DNA of 64,000 nt, taken from Streptomyces buecherae. GTDB lineage: Bacteria > Actinomycetota > Actinomycetes > Streptomycetales > Streptomycetaceae. Shown here piece by piece: positions 44,688-52,358 of the stretch. The stretch is from the NCBI RefSeq assembly GCF_014295035.1, contig NZ_CP060404.1, positions 4,872,501 to 4,936,500 of the forward strand, written 5' to 3'. Made by a program: the position numbers and the translations under genes. The notes beneath the pieces were generated by a model that was given only the letters and a program-made list of their open reading frames with translations, was not told the DNA's origin and did not search any database. Positions within the stretch are counted from its first letter, which is position 1. Every line of letters begins with the position of its first letter.

Positions 44688-45653
44688 TCAGCCCGTGAGG
44701 ACGGCCAGGTCGAGGTGGCGGAGCCGGGCCGGGTCGGCGATGACCTCGTACGCGGCGATCCGGTCGTCCCGCACGGTGACGGTGATGGCCAGTCGCAGCC
44801 GGCCGCGCGGGGCCACGGCGATGCCGACGCGCCCGTCGATCAGCAGCGGCTCCGCGCGGCGCGACCCCCGGCCGAAGATCATGGTCTGCTCGGCGACCGC
44901 GCGGGCGCCGCGCAGCGTCGTCGGTGCGCCCGGGGGCAGCGCGGCGGGGTCGGCCCGGCGTACGACGTCGGGGGCGAGGACGGCGAGCAGGCCGGCCATG
45001 TCGCCGTCGCGCGCGGCGGCGAGGAAGGCTTGTACGACCTCGCGGTGGCGGGCCAGCTCGGCCGCGTCCACGGCGGGAGTGCCGCGCACCTTGTGCCGGG
45101 CCCGGCTGGCGAGCTTCTTCGCGGCCACGGGCGAGCGCTCCACGATCGGCGCGAGCTGCTGGAACGGCACGGCGAACAGGTCGTGCAGGACGAACGCGAC
45201 CCGCTCCGCCGGGGTCAGCGTGTCCAGGACGACGAGCAGTGCACGGCCCACCGAGTCGGCGAGCAGCGCCTCGTGCTCCGGGTCCGTGCCGGGGCGCGGC
45301 CGGTCGGCGCCCACCCCGGGCCCGTCGCCCCCGGCGCGGCCGGCGGCCGGGCCCGGGCCGCCGTCGGCGCCGGGGCCGACGCCGTCCCAACGGTCGGGCA
45401 GCCGCGCGCCGACCAGTTCCTCGCGGCGGGCGGTGCGCGTGCGCAGCATGTCGAGGCAGATCCGGGAGACGACCGTCGTCAGCCAGCCGGACAGGTTGGC
45501 GACCTCGCTGGTGTCGGCCCGGCTCAGGCGCAGCCAGGTCTCCTGCACGGCGTCGTCCGCGTCGCTGCCCGAGCCGAGCATCCGGTAGGCGACCGCCCGC
45601 AGACGGCTGCGGTGCGGCTCGAACCGCTCTGCCAACCGGTCTTGCGTCTCCAT
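44688..45653 (-). CDS. ECF sigma factor with SnoaL-like C-terminal domain (SigJ-like)
   Basis: Protein of 321 residues: sigma region 2 (about 8-75, AVAYRMLGSGSDADDAVQETWLRL), a Gly/Pro-rich insert (about 90-125), region 4 (about 130-195), and a SnoaL-like domain (about 200-315, VVQAFLAAARDGDMAGLLAVLAPDVV). The WLPEPL and DGGG marks of ECF41 are absent, so it belongs to a related SnoaL-containing ECF group. ATG 45653 has AAAGGTG upstream. It diverges from an old yellow enzyme gene. Confidence 0.88.
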   Translation of the reverse strand: METQDRLAERFEPHRSRLRAVAYRMLGSGSDADDAVQETWLRLSRADTSEVANLSGWLTTVVSRICLDMLRTRTARREELVGARLPDRWDGVGPGADGGPGPAAGRAGGDGPGVGADRPRPGTDPEHEALLADSVGRALLVVLDTLTPAERVAFVLHDLFAVPFQQLAPIVERSPVAAKKLASRARHKVRGTPAVDAAELARHREVVQAFLAAARDGDMAGLLAVLAPDVVRRADPAALPPGAPTTLRGARAVAEQTMIFGRGSRRAEPLLIDGRVGIAVAPRGRLRLAITVTVRDDRIAAYEVIADPARLRHLDLAVLTG

Positions 45654-45689
45654 CGGTCACCTTTCGTCGCCGGGCCCCGTCCCCCTCAT

Positions 45690-45716
45690 GACGTACACCA
45701 CCGGGCCGAGGTGACC
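45690..45716 (-). promoter_or_regulatory. ECF-type promoter of the SigJ-like gene
   Basis: On the minus strand GGTCACC (45716-45710), 16-nt spacer, CGTC (45693-45690), about 37 nt before the start. The same spacing and -10 core as the ECF41-type promoter at 35.7 kb suggest autoregulation. Confidence 0.55.
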
Positions 45717-45769
45717 CCGAGCCTGCCGCAGGCGGTCGGGGACGGCCCGTAGACGAGGAGGGACACGCC

Positions 45770-46945
45770 ATGAGCACGACCCTGACAACCACGGAGACAA
45801 CCACGGATGTCGCGACCCGTGACCCGTCGCCCACCGCCGCGAGCGCGCAGCCGCTGCTGCGCCCGCTGGACGTCGGCGGGCTCACGCTGCCCAACCGGGT
45901 GGTGATGGCCCCGATGACGCGGGCCCGCGCGGCGGAGGAGACGCTGGCGCCGGGCGCGGCGCACGCCGCCTACTACGCCCAGCGCGCCAGCGCGGGCCTG
46001 ATCATCACCGAGGGGACCTGGACCAGCGAGCGGGCCATCGGCTTCACCCACGTCCCCGGCGTCTACCGGGAGGAGCAGGTCGCCGGGTGGCGGCGGGTCA
46101 CCGACGCGGTGCACGCGCTGGGCGGTCGCATCGTCCTCCAGCTCTGGCACACGGGCGCCGCCTCGCACCCCGACCACCTCGGAGGCGCGCTGCCCGCGGG
46201 GCCATCGGCGATCAACCCACGGGTGCGGTCCTTCACCCGCGACGGGTTCCGGGAGACCGTCGTGCCGCGCGCGATGACCCGCGCCGAGATCGCGGACACG
46301 GTCGCCGAGTTCCGCTCGGCGGCGGAGCGGGCGCGCCGCGCGGGGTTCGACGGCGTCGAGATCGGCGCCCTCGGCACGTTCCTGCTCGCGCAGTTCCTCA
46401 ACCCCCGGCTCAACCACCGCGACGACGCGTACGGCGCCGACCGGGTCGGCCGGCGGCGGCTGCTCCTGGAGGTCGTCGACGCGGTGGCCGAGACCTGGCC
46501 GGACGGGTGCGTGGGGGTGCGCGTCGCGCCGTACTGGCACGACGGCGACCGATTCGTCGCCGACGAGCCGCTGCTCGCCGACTACGACGAGCTGGCGGCC
46601 GAACTCGGCGACCGCCCGGTGTCCTACCTGCACCTGCGCGGCCCCGAGCCCGCCGGGCCCGAAGCCGCCCCCGACCCGGCCGCGTTCGCGCGCTACCGGA
46701 GCCGGTTCGCGGGGCCGCTGATCGTGAACAACGGCTTCGACCGCGCGACGGGAAACGCCGCCCTCGCGGCCGGCGTCGCCGACGCCGTCTCGTACGCCAG
46801 GCACTACGTCGCCAACCCCGACCTCGTCGCCCGGTTCGCCCTGGGCCGCGCGCTGTCGCCCGGCGACCCGGCCACGTACTACGGGGGCGGCGCCGAGGGG
46901 TACGTCGACTACCCGGCGAGCAACTGGGGCGCGCCGCCGGCCTGA
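45770..46945 (+). CDS. old yellow enzyme-family NADH:flavin oxidoreductase
   Basis: Protein of 391 residues, TIM barrel with FMN: LPNRVVMAPMTRARA, GLIITEGTWTSERAIGF, IVLQLWHTGAASHP, FDGVEIGALGTFLLAQFLNPRLNHRDDAYG. It reduces activated alkenes or similar electrophiles with NAD(P)H. The usual H-G-A-H-GYL-L pattern reads EIGALGTFL here, with Leu-Gly in place of His-Gly at one catalytic-pair position; His in LQLWHTG is kept. ATG 45770 has GAGGAGGG upstream. It is divergent from the SigJ-like gene over 116 nt. Confidence 0.88.
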   Translation: MSTTLTTTETTTDVATRDPSPTAASAQPLLRPLDVGGLTLPNRVVMAPMTRARAAEETLAPGAAHAAYYAQRASAGLIITEGTWTSERAIGFTHVPGVYREEQVAGWRRVTDAVHALGGRIVLQLWHTGAASHPDHLGGALPAGPSAINPRVRSFTRDGFRETVVPRAMTRAEIADTVAEFRSAAERARRAGFDGVEIGALGTFLLAQFLNPRLNHRDDAYGADRVGRRRLLLEVVDAVAETWPDGCVGVRVAPYWHDGDRFVADEPLLADYDELAAELGDRPVSYLHLRGPEPAGPEAAPDPAAFARYRSRFAGPLIVNNGFDRATGNAALAAGVADAVSYARHYVANPDLVARFALGRALSPGDPATYYGGGAEGYVDYPASNWGAPPA

Positions 46946-46998
46946 TGGGGCGCCCGTCCGGGGCCGGCGCCGGGCGGGGGCGGGTCGCGGTGCCGTAA

Positions 46999-47652
46999 AT
47001 GCCGCCGCGCCAGGAAGCGGAACTGCGTACGCTTGTGCTCGTGCCCGAACAACAGTCCGCCCCTCGCGCCCGGCCCGTCCCAGGTACGGGGCGCGCACCC
47101 GCCGGCCCCCAGGCGGCGCTCGGCCTCGCGCCCGGTTCCGCTTCCGAGCCCGCTTTCGAGCTGCAACCCCTGCGGGCCGACCACGCGCCGGCCGTGCTCG
47201 CCTTCGAGCGCGCGAACCGCGCCTACTTCGCCGCGTCGATCCCCGACCGTGGGGACGCCTACTTCGCGCAGTTCGCCGCCCGCCACCGGAGCCTGCTGGA
47301 CGAACAGACCCTCGGCATCTGCTACTTCCACGTGCTGGTGGCGGCCGACGGCGAGGTGTTGGGCCGGGTCAACCTGGTCGACGTGGCGGGCGGCTCGGCC
47401 GAACTCGGCTACCGCATCGCCGAACGCGCCGCCGGCCGTGGCCTGGCCACGGCCGCGGTCCGCGCGATCTGCGCCCGCGCCGCCACGGAGTACGGGCTGA
47501 CCGCGCTGGAGGCCGAGACCACGCTCGACAACGCGGGCTCGCGCGCCGTGTTGGCCCGTACCGGCTTCGTCGTCGCGGGCGAGACGACGCTGGACGGGCG
47601 GCCCGGGCTGCGTTTCGTACGGGACCTGCGGGCGGAGGCCGGCGCGCGCTGA
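46999..47652 (+). CDS. GNAT family N-acetyltransferase (RimJ/RimL-like)
   Basis: Protein of up to 217 residues. The GNAT fold begins near residue 52 (FELQPLRADHAPAVLAFE) and includes LGRVNLVDVAGGSAELGYRI, acetyl-CoA motif AAGRGLATAAVRAI, and NAGSRAVLARTGFVVAGE. This is the RimJ/RimL ribosomal-protein type or a relative. The start is uncertain: ATG 46999 is listed; GTG 47041 is an alternative, neither with a clear ribosome site. Confidence 0.82.
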   Translation: MPPRQEAELRTLVLVPEQQSAPRARPVPGTGRAPAGPQAALGLAPGSASEPAFELQPLRADHAPAVLAFERANRAYFAASIPDRGDAYFAQFAARHRSLLDEQTLGICYFHVLVAADGEVLGRVNLVDVAGGSAELGYRIAERAAGRGLATAAVRAICARAATEYGLTALEAETTLDNAGSRAVLARTGFVVAGETTLDGRPGLRFVRDLRAEAGAR

Positions 47653-47746
47653 CGGGGCCCGCCGCCGCCCCGGGCCCGGCAGAATGCGGCCAAGGGCGCG
47701 GCCCGGCACCGAGCCGCGCGGGGAGCCGGACGGCGAGGAGCCACAC

Positions 47747-48619
47747 GTGGCGCAGCGGGAGCGCATCCAGCGGGACGAGCGAGGCGGGCGGGACAAGCGG
47801 GTCGAGCAGGACGGCCTGGCACGGCGGGAAGAGCGGGAAGAGGGGGACCAGCGGGCCGGCGACGCTGCCGTACCGGACGGTCCGAACAGCCCGGAACCAG
47901 ACGCCTCGGCGGGCGTCGGGGCCGGTGTGGCGCGGCGGTTCGCGGCGCTGACGACGGCGCACGTGGCGGACGCGTGCATCCGCGCCGGGGTTCCGGTGCG
48001 CTGCGCGCCCTCGGCCGTGCGCGCCGTGACGCCGGGCAGCCGGGTCGCCGGGCGGGTGCTGCCGGCGCGGCACGTGGGCAGCGTGGACATCTTCCTTGAG
48101 GCGTACGAGGCCGCGCGGCCCGGGGACGTGCTGGTGGTGGACAACGGTGGGCGGCTCGACGAGGCGTGCGTGGGCGACCTCGCGGTCCTTGAGGCCCAGG
48201 CCGCCGGGGTCGCCGGGGTCGTGATCTGGGGGTTGCACCGCGACACGGCCGACATCCGCGCCATCGGCCTGCCCATGTTCAGCACCGGCGCGCTCCCCAC
48301 CGGGCCGCTGAGCCTGCGCGAGCGCCCGGCCGACGCGCTGGCCTGTGCCACCGTCGGCGACTGGACGGTGAGCGCGGCCGACCTGGTGTTCGCCGACGAC
48401 GACGGCGTGGTCTTCGCCCCCGCCGACCGGGCCGACGAACTCCTCACCCTCGCCGAGACGATCCGCGACACCGAGCGGCGCCAGGCCGACCAGATCCGGG
48501 CCGGCCACACGCTCCGCGCCCAGGTGCGGTTCGACGCGTACCTGGCCAGGCGCCGCGAGACGCCGACCCTGACCTTCCGCGACCACCTGCGGGCCGTCGG
48601 CGGCGCGATCGAGGAGTGA
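47747..48619 (+). CDS. RraA-like family protein
   Basis: Protein of 290 residues. A charged lead (about 1-60) precedes the RraA/4-hydroxy-4-methyl-2-oxoglutarate aldolase-like fold: TTAHVADACIRAG, HVGSVDIFLEAYEAARPGDVLVVDNGGRLDEACVGDLAVLEAQAAGVAGVVIWGLHRDTADI. Family members bind a divalent metal and cleave or bind keto acids; some inhibit RNase E. GTG 47747 is chosen because GAGGAG lies about 8 nt upstream. The stop lies in the first unit of a tandem repeat. Confidence 0.87.
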   Translation: MAQRERIQRDERGGRDKRVEQDGLARREEREEGDQRAGDAAVPDGPNSPEPDASAGVGAGVARRFAALTTAHVADACIRAGVPVRCAPSAVRAVTPGSRVAGRVLPARHVGSVDIFLEAYEAARPGDVLVVDNGGRLDEACVGDLAVLEAQAAGVAGVVIWGLHRDTADIRAIGLPMFSTGALPTGPLSLRERPADALACATVGDWTVSAADLVFADDDGVVFAPADRADELLTLAETIRDTERRQADQIRAGHTLRAQVRFDAYLARRRETPTLTFRDHLRAVGGAIEE

Positions 48620-48683
48620 CGACCGGGGAGTGACGACCGAGGGGTGGCGACCGGGGAGTGGCGGCCGAGGAGTGACGGTGGGT
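48611..48683. repeat. five 14-15-nt tandem repeats over the rraA-like stop
   Basis: Units of the type GGGAGTGACGACCGA run from the last codons of the RraA-like gene to about 48683. Because the unit carries TGA, the duplication may have begun at the stop codon. Confidence 0.75.
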
Positions 48684-48711
48684 TGGTCGGTGGGCGTGTC
48701 TGTCCGCTGCG

Positions 48712-49668
48712 TCAACCCGCCCCGGCCGGCTCCGAGTTGGCGCCACCTCCGAGGTGGGGGGTGCCGGCCATGGCCTGGCGGAGTGCCTGCCGGCAGGCGC
48801 GTACGGCCGGGTGGTGGCCGCTGCCCCGGCGTACGGCGGTGAACAGGCGGCGCGCCCGCTGCCCGCGCGGCAACGCGCGTACCGGAACGCTCGGTTCCCG
48901 GCCGCTCCAGACCAGGTCGGGCAGGAGCGCGACGGCGTGGCCCTGTTCCACGAGGCGCAGGTGGAGCAGCAGGTCGGTGGACTCGTACCGCACGTCGGGC
49001 TCGAAACCGGCGGTCCGGCACAGGGTCAGCGCCCAGTGCCGGGCCGCCGTGTCGGCCGGCTCCATCACCCACGGGTGCTCGGCCAGCGCGCGCAGCGCCG
49101 CCCGGGGCGGCCCGTCGACGGTGGTCCCGGCGATGCCGGGCGGCAGGGCGAGGCGCAGCGGATCGGCGCACAGGTCCTCCTGCTCCACACCGTCCGGGCG
49201 CGGGTTGGGATTGCCCGGGTACTCCTCGGCCACCACCACGTCGAAGTCGCGGGCCAGCAGCGCCGGCAGGGCCCGCTCCGGCTCGCGCTGGGTGACGTGC
49301 AGGCGCAGCCGGGGGTGCGCGGCGCGCAGCAGCGTCAGCGCGGCCGGCACCAGGGCGAGCGCCGCGGTCTGGAACGCCGCGACCCGCACCGTGCCCGTGA
49401 GGTCCGTGAGCGAGGTCGCGATGTCCGCCTCGGCGCGCTCCAGGCGCTCCAGCACCGCCTCGGTGTGCGCGACGAGGATCTCGGCCTGCTCCGTGAGGCG
49501 CACCCGCCGCCCGACCGGCTCAAGCAGCGGCACCCCGACCTCCGCCTCCAACTGGGCGAGCTGCTGCGAGATGGCGGAGGGGCTGTACGAGAGGGCGGCG
49601 GCGACGGCGGCGAGCGTGCCCCGGTGCTTCAACTCGCGCAACAGCCGCAGCCGGTGGAGATCGAACAT
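48712..49668 (-). CDS. LysR-family transcriptional regulator
   Basis: Protein of 318 residues: an N-terminal winged helix (1-60, LRLLRELKHRGTLAAVAAAL, SPSAISQQLAQLE) and a periplasmic-binding-like effector domain (about 90-300). Probably controls the divergent ammonia-lyase-like gene. ATG 49668 with GGGCGAGGCG upstream. A symmetric CGTCAG/CTGACG site lies between the two genes. Confidence 0.92.
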   Translation of the reverse strand: MFDLHRLRLLRELKHRGTLAAVAAALSYSPSAISQQLAQLEAEVGVPLLEPVGRRVRLTEQAEILVAHTEAVLERLERAEADIATSLTDLTGTVRVAAFQTAALALVPAALTLLRAAHPRLRLHVTQREPERALPALLARDFDVVVAEEYPGNPNPRPDGVEQEDLCADPLRLALPPGIAGTTVDGPPRAALRALAEHPWVMEPADTAARHWALTLCRTAGFEPDVRYESTDLLLHLRLVEQGHAVALLPDLVWSGREPSVPVRALPRGQRARRLFTAVRRGSGHHPAVRACRQALRQAMAGTPHLGGGANSEPAGAG

Positions 49669-49743
49669 CGCGCCTCGCCCGTGCCCCTCGGTCGGTCCCG
49701 GCCGCGTCGCCCCTTGACCGTTACGAGATGCGCCTCAGCCTTA

Positions 49744-49760
49744 CGTCAGCTTTCCTGACG
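49744..49760. promoter_or_regulatory. LysR operator candidate
   Basis: CGTCAG (49744-49749), 5 nt, CTGACG (49755-49760) in an unusually AT-rich part of the divergent LysR/ammonia-lyase region, flanked by TTA and AATATA. LysR sites are typically interrupted palindromes in such positions. Confidence 0.6.
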
Positions 49761-49818
49761 AATATAGGTCGAAAACATTCGCTGGACCGGAAAGAGCAGG
49801 TCAGCGCAGGCTGAACGC

Positions 49819-51339
49819 ATGAACGAGATCTTCCCTCCCGTCGCGATCAACACCGAGGCGCCGCCCGCGCCGGCCCACCCGGACGGCGCGCGGGGCCCGC
49901 TCGGGCCGGCCTCGTGGTACGCACGGCCCGCCGCGCGGCACTGGACCGCGCCGACCGCCCCGCCCGCGCCGACCGCCGCGCACGCGTTCCACGCCGCGCT
50001 GCCCGACTACGCCCCCACCCGGTTGGTGGAGCTTCCGTCCCTGGCGGCCGAGTTGGGTGTCGGCCGGGTCTTCGTCAAGGACGAGTCGTCCCGGCTCGGG
50101 CTTCCGGCGTTCAAGGCGCTCGGCGCCTCCTGGGCGCTGCACCGCGTCCTGGCCGAGCGCGGGGGCGCGACGGCGGGCGCGTCCGGAGCGGCCGAACCGG
50201 TGGACGCGGGGGCCGGGGTGGCGGCCGGGCCTGCCGGGACGGAGCACGGGCCGATCGGCGCGGCGGCCGGACCCGCCGGGGCCGGGGTGGTCGCGGGGGC
50301 GGCCGAGCCGGTCACGTTCGTCACCGCCACCGACGGCAACCACGGCCGGGCCGTCGCCCGGATCGCCAGGCTCCTCGGTCAACGGGCCCACGTCTTCGTC
50401 TCGCGCGGCGTGCACCCCGAGGCCGTGGCCGCCATCGAGGGCGAGGGCGCCCGCGTGACCCGGGTGGCCGGGCCGTACGACCTGGCCGTGCGCGAGGCGG
50501 CCCGGGCGGTGGAGGACGCGGGGGACGGGCCAGGCGCGGGGAGCGGGTCGGGCCGGGAGGCGTCGCCGACCGTCCTGGTGCAGGACAGCGGGCGGCCCGG
50601 GTACGAGCGGATCCCCGGGTGGATCGTCGAGGGCTACGCCACCCTGTTCGCCGAGATCGACGCCCAACTGGCGGCGGCAGGGGCCGGCGCACCGGACCTC
50701 GTCGCCATCCCGGTGGGCGTGGGCTCGCTCGCACAGGCCGCCGTCACCCACTACCGCGCGCCGGCCCCGGACACTAATTCCGGTTCCGGTTCCGGTGCCG
50801 GTCCCGGTCCCGCGTTGCTCGCCGTCGAGCCCGAGGCCGCCGCGTGCGTGCTAGAGAGCCTGCGCCGTGGCGAACGGGTCAGCGTCGCGACCGGCGACAC
50901 GGCCATGGCGGGCCTCAACTGCGGCACCCCCTCCAGCCTCGCCTGGCCCGCCCTGCGCGCGGGACTGGACGCGGCGGTGGCCGTGTCCGAGGCGCGGGCC
51001 GCGCGGGCGGTGCGGGACCTGGCCGCGCTCGGCGTACCGTCCGGGCCGTGCGGCGCGGCCTCGCTCGCCGGCGTACGGGCCGCGCTCACCGGCGACGGCG
51101 CGGCCGACCGCCGCGCGGCCCTGGGCCTCGGCCCCACGGCCACCCTCGTCCTGCTGAGCACCGAGGGCCCCGCCGCCAACCCACACGGCCAGGACACCAG
51201 CGCGCACGGCGAGTCCGCCGAGCCGCACGGGTCGGACGCCAACGCGTACAGCCAGACCCCCGACCCGTACGAGCCGGACACCCACCCGTACGGGCCAGGC
51301 AGCACCCCGCACGGACCGGCCACCCACCCGGAGGCGTGA
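49819..51339 (+). CDS. diaminopropionate ammonia-lyase-like PLP enzyme
   Basis: Protein of 506 residues, fold-type II PLP enzyme. GLPAFKALGASWA has the Schiff-base Lys99; TATDGNHGRAVARIARLLG is the phosphate/cofactor loop. The closest pattern is diaminopropionate ammonia-lyase, which makes pyruvate and ammonia. Three Gly/Ala/Ser-rich inserts (about 112-160, 232-245, 316-326) and a His/Pro/Tyr tail (after about 455) are not usual and look like expansions of low-complexity DNA. ATG 49819 follows GGAAAGAGCAGG. It is divergent from LysR. Confidence 0.85.
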   Translation: MNEIFPPVAINTEAPPAPAHPDGARGPLGPASWYARPAARHWTAPTAPPAPTAAHAFHAALPDYAPTRLVELPSLAAELGVGRVFVKDESSRLGLPAFKALGASWALHRVLAERGGATAGASGAAEPVDAGAGVAAGPAGTEHGPIGAAAGPAGAGVVAGAAEPVTFVTATDGNHGRAVARIARLLGQRAHVFVSRGVHPEAVAAIEGEGARVTRVAGPYDLAVREAARAVEDAGDGPGAGSGSGREASPTVLVQDSGRPGYERIPGWIVEGYATLFAEIDAQLAAAGAGAPDLVAIPVGVGSLAQAAVTHYRAPAPDTNSGSGSGAGPGPALLAVEPEAAACVLESLRRGERVSVATGDTAMAGLNCGTPSSLAWPALRAGLDAAVAVSEARAARAVRDLAALGVPSGPCGAASLAGVRAALTGDGAADRRAALGLGPTATLVLLSTEGPAANPHGQDTSAHGESAEPHGSDANAYSQTPDPYEPDTHPYGPGSTPHGPATHPEA

Positions 51340-51511
51340 CGGGCCCAGGCGGCGGAGGCGGGCGGCGGGCCGTGCCGGCCAGCGGACCGGGTGGCGGACG
51401 GCGGGCTGGGCCGAGCGGCGGGCGGCGGGCCAGGCGGCGGGCGGTGAGCCCAGCGGCGACCCTGCCGCACCCGCCCGCTCCGACCCCCGCCCACCCCACC
51501 CCGCGCCCGGC

Positions 51512-52024
51512 CTACCCCTCCAGCACCAGCAGCACCTGGCCCGGCTCCAGATGGTGCTCCGGGCCGGGGGCGGGTATGCGGCGGAAGCCGCAGCGCTCCA
51601 GGAGGCGGACCGACGCCTCGTTGCTCGCGAACGGGTCGGCGTACAGCGGGCGGTGCTCCACCAGGTCGAGGAACTGGGACAGGGCGCGGGTGCCGACGCC
51701 ACGACCCCAGAAGGGGCGGCCGAACCAGTAGCCGACCAGGCGCCGGCCCTCGTCCTCCCAGCACACGATGTTGCCCGCGACCTCGCCGTCCGCGACCACC
51801 GTCCGGTGGATCCCCGTCGGGTCGCCCAGCACGCGGTTCTCCCAGTGCGTCATGAACCGCTCCCGCTCCCGGGACGGGAAGACCGCCCGCCGCGCCGCCT
51901 CCGGGTCCTGCTCGAAGGCGAAGAACAGCTCCAGGTCCGCCCGCTCCACGGCGCGCAGCCGCACGTCCGCGACCCGGGCCGGGGCCCCTCCGCTGCCGTC
52001 CTGAGAAGTGTGCGCGCTGGTCAT
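51512..52024 (-). CDS. GNAT family N-acetyltransferase (RimJ/RimL-like)
   Basis: Protein of 170 residues: VRLRAVERADLELFFAFEQD at the start, GEVAGNIVCWEDEGRRLVGYWFGRPFWGRGVGTRALSQF with the acetyl-CoA loop, and NEASVRLLERCGF. Amino-group acetylation of unknown target. ATG 52024 has GAGGGAGA about 7 nt upstream. It converges on the ammonia-lyase gene; the 170-nt gap between them is GGCGGGCGGCGG-type low-complexity sequence. Confidence 0.87.
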   Translation of the reverse strand: MTSAHTSQDGSGGAPARVADVRLRAVERADLELFFAFEQDPEAARRAVFPSRERERFMTHWENRVLGDPTGIHRTVVADGEVAGNIVCWEDEGRRLVGYWFGRPFWGRGVGTRALSQFLDLVEHRPLYADPFASNEASVRLLERCGFRRIPAPGPEHHLEPGQVLLVLEG

Positions 52025-52358
52025 CGTCGGTCTCCCTCGTGTCGGTCGGCAGGACACCGCGCCCGCCGCTGACTTCCGACGAACAGCGTCGCACCCACCT
52101 CTGACAATCGCCCCGCGCGGCGGTCGCCCCGCCAGCTCCAGGCGGCGCACACCACTCGTCAGCGGGCCCCGATGCGGCCCATGGGGGAAGCGGTGCGTCA
52201 CTCGTCCGGGCCCCTTCTCAGCGACGTGCGCGAGGTGGGCCCGGAAAGCGCGCGAAGACGGACTAGTTTCCCCGCGGCTGGCTACACGTGGCCCGACGTC
52301 CCTCAGGAGCCGTCCGCGCACCCGCGCGGCTCTCACGCGCTGGAGATTGAGGATCTCG

